Origin: CBDIDH01 sp965277595
GTDB taxonomy: Bacteria; Planctomycetota; Planctomycetia; Isosphaerales; Isosphaeraceae
Assembly (NCBI GenBank): GCA_965277595.1
Contig: CBDIDH010000002.1
Coordinates: forward strand, 806,001-870,000
Reading direction: 5' to 3'
Length of the DNA stretch: 64,000 bases
The translations under genes were made by a program, and so were the position numbers. The notes under the pieces are model-generated. The model did no database searches and was not told the DNA's origin. It worked only from the letters and a program-made list of their open reading frames with translations. Each line of letters starts with the position of its first letter. Positions within the stretch are counted from its first letter, which is position 1. This document shows positions 45,179 through 54,597 of the stretch, piece after piece.

Positions 45179-46226
45179 CGGCCCCGGGGATGCCGTCCAT
45201 CTGAATCAAGGGGCGGGCCACCCGGCCTGCCTCCAAATCGTCGATTGCCTCGTTGATCTGACCCAGTTCGTACGTCCGCGCGAGCATCGGTGACAGGTCG
45301 AGCCGGCCGGAGGTAAGGAGCCGGCCGTACCGCGGAAAGTCGCGTTCGGGCGCGTTGTCGCCGCCCCAGGTGCCGCGAAGTTGCTTGCCCATGTTGAGCT
45401 GCCGCGGATCGATCTCAAGGAATTCTCCGTGTCGGGCGTTACCAACGATCACCGCCGCCCCCCCCTGCGCCCGGACGCTCGCCAGTGCGGTTGACATCAC
45501 GGCGGGCTGGCCGGTCGCCTCGATTGCGAAGTCGACCCCACCGGGACAGAGCCTGAGGATCTCCGCGAGGAGGTCGGGGCGGCTGGCGTCGAAGACGTGT
45601 GTTGCCCCCATCCTGATCGCCAGTTCACGCTTCGCCGGGTTTACGTCGGCGGCAAGCACCGGCGTACAGCCGGCGATCGCCGCGCCAGCCACGGCGCAAA
45701 GCCCGATGCCGCCCGTGCCGAAGACGGCGAGACTCTGCCCGGGGCGCGGGCCCGCTGTGTTGAAGACGGCGCCGAGGCCGGTCGGCACCGCGCAGCCGAG
45801 CATCGCGGCGTCGCGGAGCGCGAGCCCTGGTGGGACCAGAGTTAGCCGATTCTCGCTCATGATCGAGTCGCGGCCAAACGTCGTGATTGGCCCGGCGTTC
45901 ACCTTCCGCCCAGCCCAGTCATACGACCAGCCGAAGACGTCGGCCCCCGGGCCCTTGATCCAGGAGAGGATTACCTTGTCGCCCGGCTTGACCCGGGTCA
46001 CGCCCGGTCCGACGGCGCGGACCAAACCGCTCCCCTCGTGCCCGAGGCAGTGGGGCAGGTAACGATCCTCGCCGCGAAGTCCCCGGGCCTCGAGAACCTG
46101 CGTATGGCAGACCCCGCTGTAGGCGACCGAGACGAGCACCTGACCAGACCCCGGGGCGGGGAGATTCAGCTCGGCCAGTTCCAGCGGTTTGCCCGTCTCG
46201 ACCAGGACGGCGGCGAGCGTGTTCAT
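45171..46226 (-). CDS. Zinc-dependent alcohol dehydrogenase family protein (MDR)
   Basis: 351 residues. Catalytic zinc ligands: Cys in 'YSGVCHTQVLEARG' near residue 40 and His/Glu in 'HCLGHEGSG' near 62-66. The NAD-binding motif is 'LAVFGTGGIGLCAVAGAA' near 168, and 'GVDFAIEATGQPAVM' follows. The four-Cys structural zinc lobe of classical ADHs is replaced by 'WIKGPGADVFGWSYD'. Such enzymes oxidise or reduce sugar alcohols or keto sugars. Coupled by ATGA overlap to the transketolase gene upstream. Confidence 0.88.
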   Translation of the reverse strand: MNTLAAVLVETGKPLELAELNLPAPGSGQVLVSVAYSGVCHTQVLEARGLRGEDRYLPHCLGHEGSGLVRAVGPGVTRVKPGDKVILSWIKGPGADVFGWSYDWAGRKVNAGPITTFGRDSIMSENRLTLVPPGLALRDAAMLGCAVPTGLGAVFNTAGPRPGQSLAVFGTGGIGLCAVAGAAIAGCTPVLAADVNPAKRELAIRMGATHVFDASRPDLLAEILRLCPGGVDFAIEATGQPAVMSTALASVRAQGGAAVIVGNARHGEFLEIDPRQLNMGKQLRGTWGGDNAPERDFPRYGRLLTSGRLDLSPMLARTYELGQINEAIDDLEAGRVARPLIQMDGIPGADA

Positions 46227-47170
46227 TCGGTTATCCGTTCACAGAGTGCGGCTTCGCAAAGCCCTTTCGCCTGCGCGGCGATCCGGCTGGCAGTGAGTCC
46301 AAAGCAGGCGCGGGCGTAGTCCTGCTCGCCGGCCTTGTGGAGGAACGTGTCGGAAGTCCCGACCCGACGGAGCCGGGCGCGGAGCCTAGGCTGGTCGGCA
46401 AGCCACTCGGCGACGCTCCCCCCCAGGCCACCGAGGATACTGTGCTCCTCGACCGTCAGCACGGCGGAGAAGGTGGAGAAGACCTCGGACAGCAGCGCCT
46501 CGTCCAGGGGCTTCACCGTGTGCATGCTGACGACCTGGGCCGAGATCTGATCCCTGGCCAGCTCCGCCGCCGCCGCCAACACCACCGGCAGGATGGTGCC
46601 TGTGCTCAGCAGGCAGAGATCGCTGCCGGGGCGGACGATGATCGCCTTGCCAATTCGGAGGTTGGGAACCGCGTCGTAGATCCGGGGCTCACCTTTCTTA
46701 CCCATTCGCAGATAAACCGGGCCACCGTGCCCTAACGCCGCCCGCAGCGCGGCCTGCGACTCCATTGCGTCTGCCGGGCAAACGACCGTCATGTTCGGCA
46801 GAACGCGGAGCATGGCGATGTCTTCACAGGAGTGATGCGTGCCGCCGTTCGCCGCATAGGAAAGTCCTGACCCGACCCCGACGATGACCACCGGGACATT
46901 CTGGTAGCAGACGTCCACCCGGATCTGCTCCAGGCAGCGGGTGGTGGTGAACGGCGTGATGGTGTAGGTCACCGGCCGGAGTCCGCAAAGGGCCATGCCG
47001 GCGGCCATTCCCATCATGTTCGACTCAGCGACACCGCAATTGAAGAATCGCTCGGGAAACCGACCCTTGAACGGATCAAAAAGGCGGTTGCCGATGTCTC
47101 CGGAGAGCAGGACCACGCGCGGGTCCGCTGCGGCAAGTTCGGTGATCTCGGCGGCGAATGCGTTTCTCAA
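46223..47170 (-). CDS. Transketolase, C-terminal subunit
   Basis: 315 residues holding the pyrimidine-binding and C-terminal domains of transketolase: 'VVLLSGDIGNRLFDPF' (start of Pyr domain), 'FNCGVAESNMMGMAAGMAL' with the TPP-activating Glu, 'ITPFTTTRCLEQIRVDVCY', 'GSGLSYAANGGTHHSCEDIAMLR', and the C-terminal 'VVSMHTVKPLDEALL'. Separate N and C subunit genes are common in archaea and in sugar-biosynthesis clusters of bacteria. It starts in ATGA overlap with the N subunit gene, so the two polypeptides should be made in equal amounts. Confidence 0.93.
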   Translation of the reverse strand: MRNAFAAEITELAAADPRVVLLSGDIGNRLFDPFKGRFPERFFNCGVAESNMMGMAAGMALCGLRPVTYTITPFTTTRCLEQIRVDVCYQNVPVVIVGVGSGLSYAANGGTHHSCEDIAMLRVLPNMTVVCPADAMESQAALRAALGHGGPVYLRMGKKGEPRIYDAVPNLRIGKAIIVRPGSDLCLLSTGTILPVVLAAAAELARDQISAQVVSMHTVKPLDEALLSEVFSTFSAVLTVEEHSILGGLGGSVAEWLADQPRLRARLRRVGTSDTFLHKAGEQDYARACFGLTASRIAAQAKGLCEAALCERITE

Positions 47171-47991
47171 AGCAGGCCGAGCTCCCTGTGGGCTTTTTGA
47201 ACCTCGTCCGCGCTCGGGACCCGGTAATGCCAGTTGTTGTCATCTTCCATGAACGAGACGCCTTTTCCCTTGACCGTATGCGCGATGACCGCGCGGGGCT
47301 TGCCCAGTCCCGGTTCAGTCGGTCCCAGCGCCGCGCCGAGGGCATTGAGGTCGTGACCATCAACTTCCAGGGCGTCCCACCCAAAGGCGGTCCACTTCTC
47401 GCGGAGTGGGGCCAAAGCCATGACCTCGTTACTACGGCCGGTCGCCTGCCACTTGTTATAGTCGATGACCGCAACGAGGTTCTCGACCCGTTGCGCGGGG
47501 GCGAGCAACGCGGCCTCCCAGACGGAGCCCTCGTTGCACTCGCCGTCGCTCATCACGACGATGACCCGGAAGCTCCGCTTCTGAATCCTCGCGGCCAGGG
47601 CCATTCCCAGGCCGACCGGCAGGCCGTGGCCGAGCGATCCGGTGGCGACCTCGACCCCCGGGAGGCAGCCGGGGCTCGGGTGCTCCGCGAGCAGGCTACC
47701 GGGCTCCGCGTACGTCTCCAGCCAGTCGAGCGGGAAAAACCCACGGCGGGCGAGGGCCGAGTAAAGCGTCGTCGCCGCGTGCCCCTTGCTGAGAATCATG
47801 CGGTCGCGGGCCGGATCGTCCGGCTGGGCTGGGTCGAACCGGAGCACACCCCAGTAGAGCGCCACGAGAATGTCGACGCACGAAAGCGACGACCCAAGGT
47901 GGGGCGTCCCCGCTCGATGTGACATCGTGACCAGGTCGCCCCGGATGTGAGCGGCGACTTTGGCAAGACCAGAGGAATCCAACTCAGTCAC
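47167..47991 (-). CDS. Transketolase, N-terminal (TPP-binding) subunit
   Basis: 274 residues with the diphosphate-binding domain: 'MSHRAGTPHLGSSLSCVDILVALY', 'LSKGHAATTLYSALARRG', 'VATGSLGHGLPVGLGMAL' and the TPP/Mg motif 'VVMSDGECNEGSVWEAAL' (GDG-type, here SDG) with 'VAVIDYNKWQATG'. It pairs with the next gene. With an aldehyde acceptor it would transfer a two-carbon ketol unit, building longer ketose phosphates. Its presence in a surface-glycan operon rather than beside pentose-phosphate genes suggests a dedicated biosynthetic use (inference). Confidence 0.93.
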   Translation of the reverse strand: MTELDSSGLAKVAAHIRGDLVTMSHRAGTPHLGSSLSCVDILVALYWGVLRFDPAQPDDPARDRMILSKGHAATTLYSALARRGFFPLDWLETYAEPGSLLAEHPSPGCLPGVEVATGSLGHGLPVGLGMALAARIQKRSFRVIVVMSDGECNEGSVWEAALLAPAQRVENLVAVIDYNKWQATGRSNEVMALAPLREKWTAFGWDALEVDGHDLNALGAALGPTEPGLGKPRAVIAHTVKGKGVSFMEDDNNWHYRVPSADEVQKAHRELGLL

Positions 47992-48986
47992 CTCAGGTTC
48001 GCGGCCTGCATTGTCTTGATGTTGTAGTAACGAGCGCCGCTCATCGGGTCGGGGATGCGGCCCGCGTCGAACGCTGCAACCAGGTCCTCGACAGCCTCCG
48101 TGATCGTGTGCTTCGGCTCGAACCCAACCTCACGCCTGATCTTCTCCGAGGAGATGTGGTACGACCGGTGGTCGTCCGTTGGCGTCGTTACAATCTCGAC
48201 GTCGGGCCCGACGACGCCACGAACGATCTCGGCGATCTCCGACACCGTATGGTTCTCGTACCCCGCGTTGTAGACTTTTCCGTCGATTAGCTCAGCGGGC
48301 CACTCCATTGCCTGGACGTACAGGTCGGAGACGTCCTCAATATGGATGTTCGGCCGCCGCTGGGCTCCTCCGAAGACCTTGATCCCGCGGTTATTAACCG
48401 CGTGGTTTGTCAGGATATTGACAGTCAGGTCGAGACGGAGTCTCGGCGAATACCCGCAGACCGTCGCTGGCCTGAGGATCAACACGGTGAACCCAGGCTG
48501 CCGCATCTCCAATAGGATGCGCTCGCAGTCTGCCTTGTACTTCGAGTAGTCGGTCAGCGGCTCCAGCGGGAGGTCCTCGGTGACATCCTCATCCTGCTTG
48601 ACCCCGTAAACGCTCGACGACGACGCATAAACGAACCGTTTGACGCCGCCGCGACGCGAGATGTCGACCAAGGGGGCGAAGGCGTCGAAGTTGATCGACC
48701 GGCCCAGCGACGGGTCGAGCTCGAAACTCGGATCGTTCGAGATGCAGGCGAGGTGGATCACCGCGTCACAGCCAGAGACCACCCGTTCAAGGAGCAAACG
48801 GTCCCGGATGTCACCGCGGACCTGTTCCAGCCGCGGGTGAGCGCCGACCCCGTCGAAGATGTCGTCGCCGTAGAGATAGAGGTCCAGCACCTTGACCCGG
48901 TGCCCGGCTTTGATCAGTTTGGGAACGAGGGCGCTGCCGACATAACCGGCACCCCCAGTCACGAGGATTGTCTGGTCACGACTCAT
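47988..48986 (-). CDS. NAD-dependent NDP-sugar epimerase/dehydratase
   Basis: 332 residues from ATG 48984-48986 ('MSRDQTILVTGGAGYVGSAL'); 66 upstream in-frame codons are rejected as non-family. Nucleotide loop GGAGYVGS, 'VIHLACISNDPSFELDPSL', 'FVYASSSSVYGVKQ' and catalytic 'YSKYK' near residue 147 are clear, with 'RPATVCGYSPRLRLDL' and 'RPNIHIEDVSDLYVQAM' for substrate binding. Typical of epimerases acting on NDP-hexoses or -heptoses. It is 56 bases after the HldE-like gene and ATGA-coupled to the transketolase N subunit. Confidence 0.9.
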   Translation of the reverse strand: MSRDQTILVTGGAGYVGSALVPKLIKAGHRVKVLDLYLYGDDIFDGVGAHPRLEQVRGDIRDRLLLERVVSGCDAVIHLACISNDPSFELDPSLGRSINFDAFAPLVDISRRGGVKRFVYASSSSVYGVKQDEDVTEDLPLEPLTDYSKYKADCERILLEMRQPGFTVLILRPATVCGYSPRLRLDLTVNILTNHAVNNRGIKVFGGAQRRPNIHIEDVSDLYVQAMEWPAELIDGKVYNAGYENHTVSEIAEIVRGVVGPDVEIVTTPTDDHRSYHISSEKIRREVGFEPKHTITEAVEDLVAAFDAGRIPDPMSGARYYNIKTMQAANLR

Positions 48987-49042
48987 GGCTGGTCCTTGGA
49001 GGCATCGAAAGAGGCCCAGGGAAGGCCCGGAACGGTCAAGGC

Positions 49043-50590
49043 TCACTTCAGGAGTGCTGATAGGGTCCTGAGCAGCGGGACCTTCTCGATCGACGACCGG
49101 TGGCCGACGATCTCCACTTTCATCCCGCCCGCGGCATTGCCCAGGACACCCGACCACTCCATCGGAAAACCCGCCGCCACGCACGGGGCACTGATCGCCA
49201 GGAAGGCGTCACCGGCGCCGACCGTGTCAAGGACCCGCGACGTGAACGCGGGGATCTTCACGAACCCCTCGTCGGGACCGTACACCATGCAGCCGAAGTT
49301 GCCGTGCGTGATCGCAAACTTGTCGCAGTCTACCAGCCGTCGTAGCCGGTCGATGACCGCGCTGAGGTCTCCCCGACGCACCTGGGTGGCCAGCCTTGCC
49401 TCGGGATCGTCAATCGAGATGTAATCGGCCCGAGGGTATTTCGTGACGAGGTTGAAACCCAGGTTCGAGCTGTTGGTCTGCGCGTTGACCGCGAGAAACC
49501 GCGCGCGGTCGCAAAGAGTTTGAATGATGCGCGGGCCGACCAGGCCGTGGCCGAAGTCGGTCACGATCACCAGGTCATACTCCGCCAGGACATCTTCGAG
49601 GTACGAGCAGATTCCGGCCTCGATGTCGGCTTCGACCGGACCGTTCTCCAGGAAACAGACCTCGAAGAGCTTGCGCTTGTACGACGTTTCGACGAACCGG
49701 CGCTTGACCACCGTCGGCGCGTCGGCGCGGTAGAAGAGCTTGAGTCCGACGTTGGGCTTGAGGTGACCGGCGATGAAGTCTTCATGACTTGGCTCCGTAC
49801 CCAGGCAGGTCACCAGGTCGACGCGGTCGCACAGGCTGGCCGTGTGATTGGCCGCGGCCAGGACGCCTCCCGCGAACCGCTCCTCGGATTGGTAACGCGT
49901 GGCGATCACGTTCTCCTTGGACGACTTCGCCATCGGCTGCACGTAGTGGTATTCGTCGATGATCGTGTCGCCGACCAGGAGCACCTTGAGGCCAGCGAGC
50001 CTGTGGACCGCTTCGACGATGTCGTCGGCTTTGAGTCGCGCGCGGAGGCCCTTGAGGTATTGTGTCGCCGCCTCGGTGAAGACGTTGAAGAACCCGTTCA
50101 GAAGGTTGGTCGAGCTGAACGTGATATCATCGGTGAACACGAGACGGCCCCCGGACTCTCCGACCGCGGCGGCCTCGACGCAGATGTGTCCGGTAATGTC
50201 CTTCGACTGGTTCTCGTACTCGCCCCCCTTGACGAAGACGTCGGGACGGACGGCTCGTATCGTTTCCACGGCTGTTGGCCAGAGGTTCACCGCCACGTAG
50301 TCGACGCACGCAAGCGCGGCCAACGCCTCGGCTCGAAGTGCCTCGGGGAAGAACGGGCGACCCGGCCCCTTGTTCACATGGTGGTCAGGGGTGACCGTCA
50401 CAATCAGAACATCGCCGAATCGGCGCGCCGCTTCTAGGTGACGGATGTGCCCGGGGTGCATCAGATCAAACACACCGTGCGCCAGCGCAACCTTCTTACC
50501 CGCACTCTTCAGTTCGCGGACGACCTCTGGAAGCTGGTCCAGCCGGAGCACCTTGTCAGCCGCGGAGGCGGCGTCGGCCTGGGCCATCAT
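49043..50590 (-). CDS. Bifunctional HldE-like protein in reversed order: nucleotidyltransferase then PfkB kinase
   Basis: 515 residues from ATG 50588-50590, preceded by GGAGG with good spacing. Residues 10-150 form an RfaE2-type nucleotidyltransferase: 'VALAHGVFDLMHPGHIRHLEAA' with the HxGH motif and 'PDVFVKGGEYENQ'. Residues 180-515 form a PfkB/ribokinase-type kinase: 'KVLLVGDTIIDEYHYVQPMAKS', 'FAGGVLAAANHTA', and the anion-hole/catalytic 'LDTVGAGDAFLAI' near residue 450. E. coli HldE has the kinase first and the adenylyltransferase last. It likely phosphorylates a sugar phosphate at C1 and activates it with a nucleotide; heptose is the default guess. First gene of the ten-gene operon. Confidence 0.88.
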   Translation of the reverse strand: MMAQADAASAADKVLRLDQLPEVVRELKSAGKKVALAHGVFDLMHPGHIRHLEAARRFGDVLIVTVTPDHHVNKGPGRPFFPEALRAEALAALACVDYVAVNLWPTAVETIRAVRPDVFVKGGEYENQSKDITGHICVEAAAVGESGGRLVFTDDITFSSTNLLNGFFNVFTEAATQYLKGLRARLKADDIVEAVHRLAGLKVLLVGDTIIDEYHYVQPMAKSSKENVIATRYQSEERFAGGVLAAANHTASLCDRVDLVTCLGTEPSHEDFIAGHLKPNVGLKLFYRADAPTVVKRRFVETSYKRKLFEVCFLENGPVEADIEAGICSYLEDVLAEYDLVIVTDFGHGLVGPRIIQTLCDRARFLAVNAQTNSSNLGFNLVTKYPRADYISIDDPEARLATQVRRGDLSAVIDRLRRLVDCDKFAITHGNFGCMVYGPDEGFVKIPAFTSRVLDTVGAGDAFLAISAPCVAAGFPMEWSGVLGNAAGGMKVEIVGHRSSIEKVPLLRTLSALLK

Positions 50591-52860
50591 CTGTTCTCCT
50601 CCGAAGAGATAAGGTTCCCGGCGGCTGCCCCTGGCCGCCCCGATCATTGACGCGTTCTTCCCCGGGACGGCATCTCGAAAATCCAGCCGACCAAACCCTC
50701 GGGCAGAGCAGAGAAGTGCTCAAGGAAACCGGGTAGGCCGCATCGGGTCACTCTTCCCGGCCGCGCCGTGGCAACTCGATCTCGATTCGCAATCACTTAA
50801 GCTCCACGCCTGGAAACGCGCAAACGCACGCGATCTTTTCAACTCGGTCCGAAGTGAACCGCGCGCTGGAAATCAGGACTTCCTCAATCGTCTGAGCGGA
50901 GCGGAGCGGATCTGGCGGAGTAATTCGATGGTTTTATGACGCAAAACCCGCGGACTTCCTTGACCTTCTTCCGGGCATAATCGTCGACGAAACCGATCAG
51001 GTCGTAGCAGAGCGGGAGGGTGCTTCAGCAACTTCCGCTTTCAAGCTCGTCACCAGGTTGTCGACACCCACGTAACGCCAGACTCCCCGGTACATGCCCG
51101 AGGCCAGCAACGTTGCAGTCCTAATCGCCTCCAATGTCGCGCAATACATAAGTCCGATCCGCGTGGCGTCGAGCTTGCCATGAAAAATACAGCGTGTTTA
51201 CGAGAGATTGACGAGACAGGCGACGAGAGGCTGAACAATGAGCGAGACGAACAGGTTCAATAACGCCGCCGCCAGTACGGAGAGAAAATTTCGCGACCGG
51301 CCTCCGACCGAATTCGGCAGCTCCGCGCTTACCAGAAGGTAAAATGATGAACATTGACCCGCAGTCAACCAGAGGGACCGAACTGGATGCGAGTTGTCCA
51401 GCAAGACTCCAAGTAATGCCGCCCGCATCACGCCCATCCGCGACGTGCATAGGCACGAATAGCAGGGAGATCGCGGTGTCCCCATCAACTCCGTTGGCCT
51501 CGTATCCTATAACGGTCGGCCTTGGGCCGGGCTAGACTCATCTTGGAGCCGTGAGAAGACCCTGACTCCAGTCGTGGACGCCGGCGATGGTGTCAGCGAA
51601 TCGGGGATTGTCGCGGAGGTGGCAACGATTGTCATGCTCAGGGTCGAGAAGTCGTCAGGGACTTGGACCTCGTCGTTGCGGCCGACCCAACCGTCGTCGA
51701 TCTTCGAGCGGATCAATTCCGCCCCGCCCGTGATCAAGCCGCGCATCGAGACGACTTCCGCGAAAAACCGCGAATTGAGGCCGACGCAGGGTCGCAAACT
51801 CCACCCCGCGCGGACTCCGTCCTCGTCGGTTGCGCAGAGATCGCGACAAGCCGTGAGGGTGGTCACTCGGATGGCCCCTCCTGGCGCCTGCGCCCGACCC
51901 TACGGCCAGGCAGATCTTATTTGCTGAACCGTAACGCCCCGGGAAATGGAGCGATGAGCACATTGACACTAAGTTAGCAGGCCGTCATGGCGAATCAATG
52001 GGCTGTTGATAAAATTTCATGATCCTCACTTGTAAACTCCACCATGAACCCGCCGTGCCGATTCAGGAAAAGATGCCCTAAGCCTTAGTCACCTACCGTG
52101 GAACCGGCCAACGCGCCTAACTCCAACATGATCTGCAAGATCTGCAACACATCAAGCAGCCGGATAACACAACGAACGCCCACACGTACGCAACATTCTG
52201 CGGATAGCGAAGAAGCGTTGGCAAGTTGGCCTAGGGTGACGACCGACCCCTCAGCGGGAGTTGTCTCTGCATAAAAGTCGATTATTAGGATGCCAGACCG
52301 TCACTCCCACCGCGACACACCGCCCGCTGCGGGGACGATCCGGGCGGTTGCTGGGGCACCGAACTGAGGCCGCGATGCCCTTCGCATCCGTGCTCTTCCA
52401 GCATGTCGAGGTCGAGACTTTTATCCCTCTCTCTACCGAGATGCGTACGAATTCGACCGAGAGACCAACACAACCAACCGATTGATGCCCTGAAGACAGT
52501 TCATCGAGAACGCGTGCATCAATACGACACGAGCCCTCCAGAGAACGTACGTCCGATCTCGGGACCACGCCTCGCGTCCATCCTCATTAACGCTCTCGCC
52601 GCTTTCGTCTGCGTTAAAATCCAGACATTCCAGAAAGACATAATCGCAAGTTTTACCGAAGACTTCGCCTGAGGATAATAATCGTAAGAGTCCAATAAAC
52701 TCAAGTCAACAGATTTCGCACCAACCCCTCCCAAAATTTTCGCTCAAGAAGATTGATGAATCTAATCAACCCAACGGGTATCTCCCCAATTTGCCTTTTC
52801 CTCCTGCCTTACTCAAGAACTGTTACAATCGCAGTATGCGGGTCACGCAGTTATAGTGGA
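50591..52860. other. Gene-poor stretch of about 2.3 kb
   Basis: I find no convincing gene. Short frames up to 119 codons (such as 51198-51488 minus, with hydrophobic text, and 51507-51866 minus) have no recognisable domain. On the minus strand near 51120-50950 a fragment reading 'TATLLASGMYRGVWRYVGVD' and then 'YDLIGFVDDYARKKVKEV' looks protein-like but is broken by stops, so it may be a decayed gene. Base composition varies along the stretch. The upstream promoter of the ten-gene operon should lie in its first few hundred bases. Confidence 0.5.
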
Positions 52861-52917
52861 CCCTTGTTTCCGGGCCACCCGGCAAGTTATTCTTGACGAG
52901 GTTCAAACCAAGAGCAA

Positions 52918-53390
52918 CGCATAACTCGAATCCGCAAGAAGCACTCTCCAGCTTTCTAGGCCCAGGTCGCTTTGGAGGCGGCCAAGCAGACCAGGAAGAT
53001 CGCCGAGCTGGCCAAGCAGTTCCAGGTCCACCCGGTCCAGATCAGCCACTGGAAGAAGCAACTGCTCGACGGCCTGGGAGCCCTCTTTCAGAGCGGATCA
53101 ACGTCTCGACAGCCCGATCCCGAGAAGGTCCAGGCCGAACTCCACGAGCAACTCGGGCGGCTCCAGATGGAGCTGGCCTGGGTGAAAAAAAATCTGCCTC
53201 GTGAGGTCGAGGCCAAGCAGGCCTTGATCGAACCGAAAAATTTTCATTTGATCATTCGTCGGTATTGCGAACTTCTCGGGCTGAACCGGGCGAGCGACTA
53301 TCACGAGCCGGCGACGGAGACGACCGAGAACCTGCGACTGATGAGGCGAACTGGTACTCTGGTGCCAGGAGCACCGCAACCGCACCGAAG
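52918..53390 (+). pseudogene. IS3-family transposase remnant (orfA plus start of orfB)
   Basis: Reading one frame through a stop gives 'TRIRKKHSPAF-stop-AQVALEAAKQTRKIAE', so an in-frame TAG at 52957-52959 replaces the usual Lys codon of orfA. The triplet where ATG is expected is ATA. Downstream 'LAKQFQVHPVQISHWKKQLL' is the orfA helix-turn-helix, and after 53210 'QALIEPKNFHLIIRRYCELL' and 'GLNRASDYHEPA' is the start of orfB, fused in the same frame. The DDE catalytic core is missing after 'ENLRLMRR'. The sequence TAGTGGACCCTTGTTTCC near 52854 may be the left end of the element. Confidence 0.8.
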
Positions 53391-53574
53391 GAGGAGACGC
53401 ACCGTGTTCGATCAACCCGCCTTCACACCCCACCGCGCCTGAATCCTTCCCCATCGCCATCACGCCGGCCGCGTTGGCAGGACCTTTCAACGCAGCAGCA
53501 GGAACACCTCCAACGACTCGGCCGGGTGCTGGCCGAGCGGCTCGCCGCGCCCGACGCGGCGGGGGAGGCGACGC

Positions 53575-54585
53575 ATGAATCGCGTTGATCTCGCCTCGCC
53601 GTTCGGTCACAAGAGCCGGCCGAGGCATCGAAACCGACTGGCCATCGTTTACGTACGCCAAGCGACCCAGCAGCAAGTCGCCCGCAACCGCGAACCCGCC
53701 GTCTTGCAATACCAGTTGCGACAACGGGCTGTCACTCTCAGCTGGGTCGATGATCGGGTCTTGGTCATCGACGACGACCAGGGGATCAGCGGTTCTTCGG
53801 TCGAGAATCGGCCCGGTTTCCAGCGATTGCTCGCCGAGGTCTCGCTGGGGCATGTCGGCATCGTGTTCGGTCGCGAGATGAGCCGATTGGCCCGACTGGC
53901 ACCAGTTCCTGGAACTCCGCGGCGTCTTCCAGGTCTTGCTGACCGATGCCGACGGGGTCCACGACCCGGCCGATTTCAACGATCGCCTGCTCCTGGGCCT
54001 GAAGGGGACGATGAGCGAGGCGGAATGGCACGTCCCGCGGGCGAGGCGGCATCAAGGGAAGCAGAACAAACCCCGCCGCGGTGAATTGTTCACTTGCGTA
54101 CCCGTTGGCTATCTCCGTTCGCCCGGAGGAGGCATCGCGTTGGACCCGGACGAACAGGTCCGCTCGGTCGTGTCGCTGGTGTTCGCCAAATTCGGGGAAC
54201 TCGGATCGCTGACGAAGACGCATTCCTACTTCGTGGCCAACGGGATCCAGTTTGGCCAACGGGTCTACAAGGGTCCGGGCAAGGGCCGACTGACCTGGCG
54301 GAGGCCGCGACGCAGCGCTTGCCACGAGAGGCTCCGGCACCCGATGCATGCGGGCGCGTAGACCTACGGCCGCTGTCCGCTCGATCCGACGCGGCGAGTC
54401 GCCAACAAGCCGAAATCGGGACGTCGCGATGTCCCGGCCGAGGAGTGGGTCTGCCTGTTCAAAGATCGGGTGCCGGCGTACATCGACTGGGAGCAATTCG
54501 AGGAGAATCGGCGGCGGCTCGCGGCCAACGATCGCGGCGGCGCGTCGAAGCGCGCGACTGGGCATGCCCCGACGCTCTCTTAGGG
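53575..54585 (+). pseudogene. Serine recombinase (resolvase/invertase family) pseudogene
   Basis: The resolvase N-domain is read from 53575: 'RLAIVYVRQATQQQVARN', 'VLVIDDDQGISGSS', 'RPGFQRLLAEVSLGHVGIV' and 'REMSRLAR'. The nucleophilic Ser in the expected 'YVRQST' is Ala. A frameshift near 53895 moves the rest to another frame: 'LLTDADGVHDPADFNDRLLL', 'GLKGTMSEAEWHV', 'GELFTCVPVGY'. A TAG at 54358-54360 interrupts 'LRHPMHAGA' before 'TYGRCPLDPTRRV', and the protein stops at 'GHAPTLS' where the next IS begins. At least four lesions; certainly inactive as a recombinase. Confidence 0.85.
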
Positions 54586-54597
54586 ACCAGACAGAAG

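Noticed and set aside
52261..52672. Small overlapping frames of 74-105 codons
   Set aside because: They overlap in several phases on both strands and carry no recognisable sequence.
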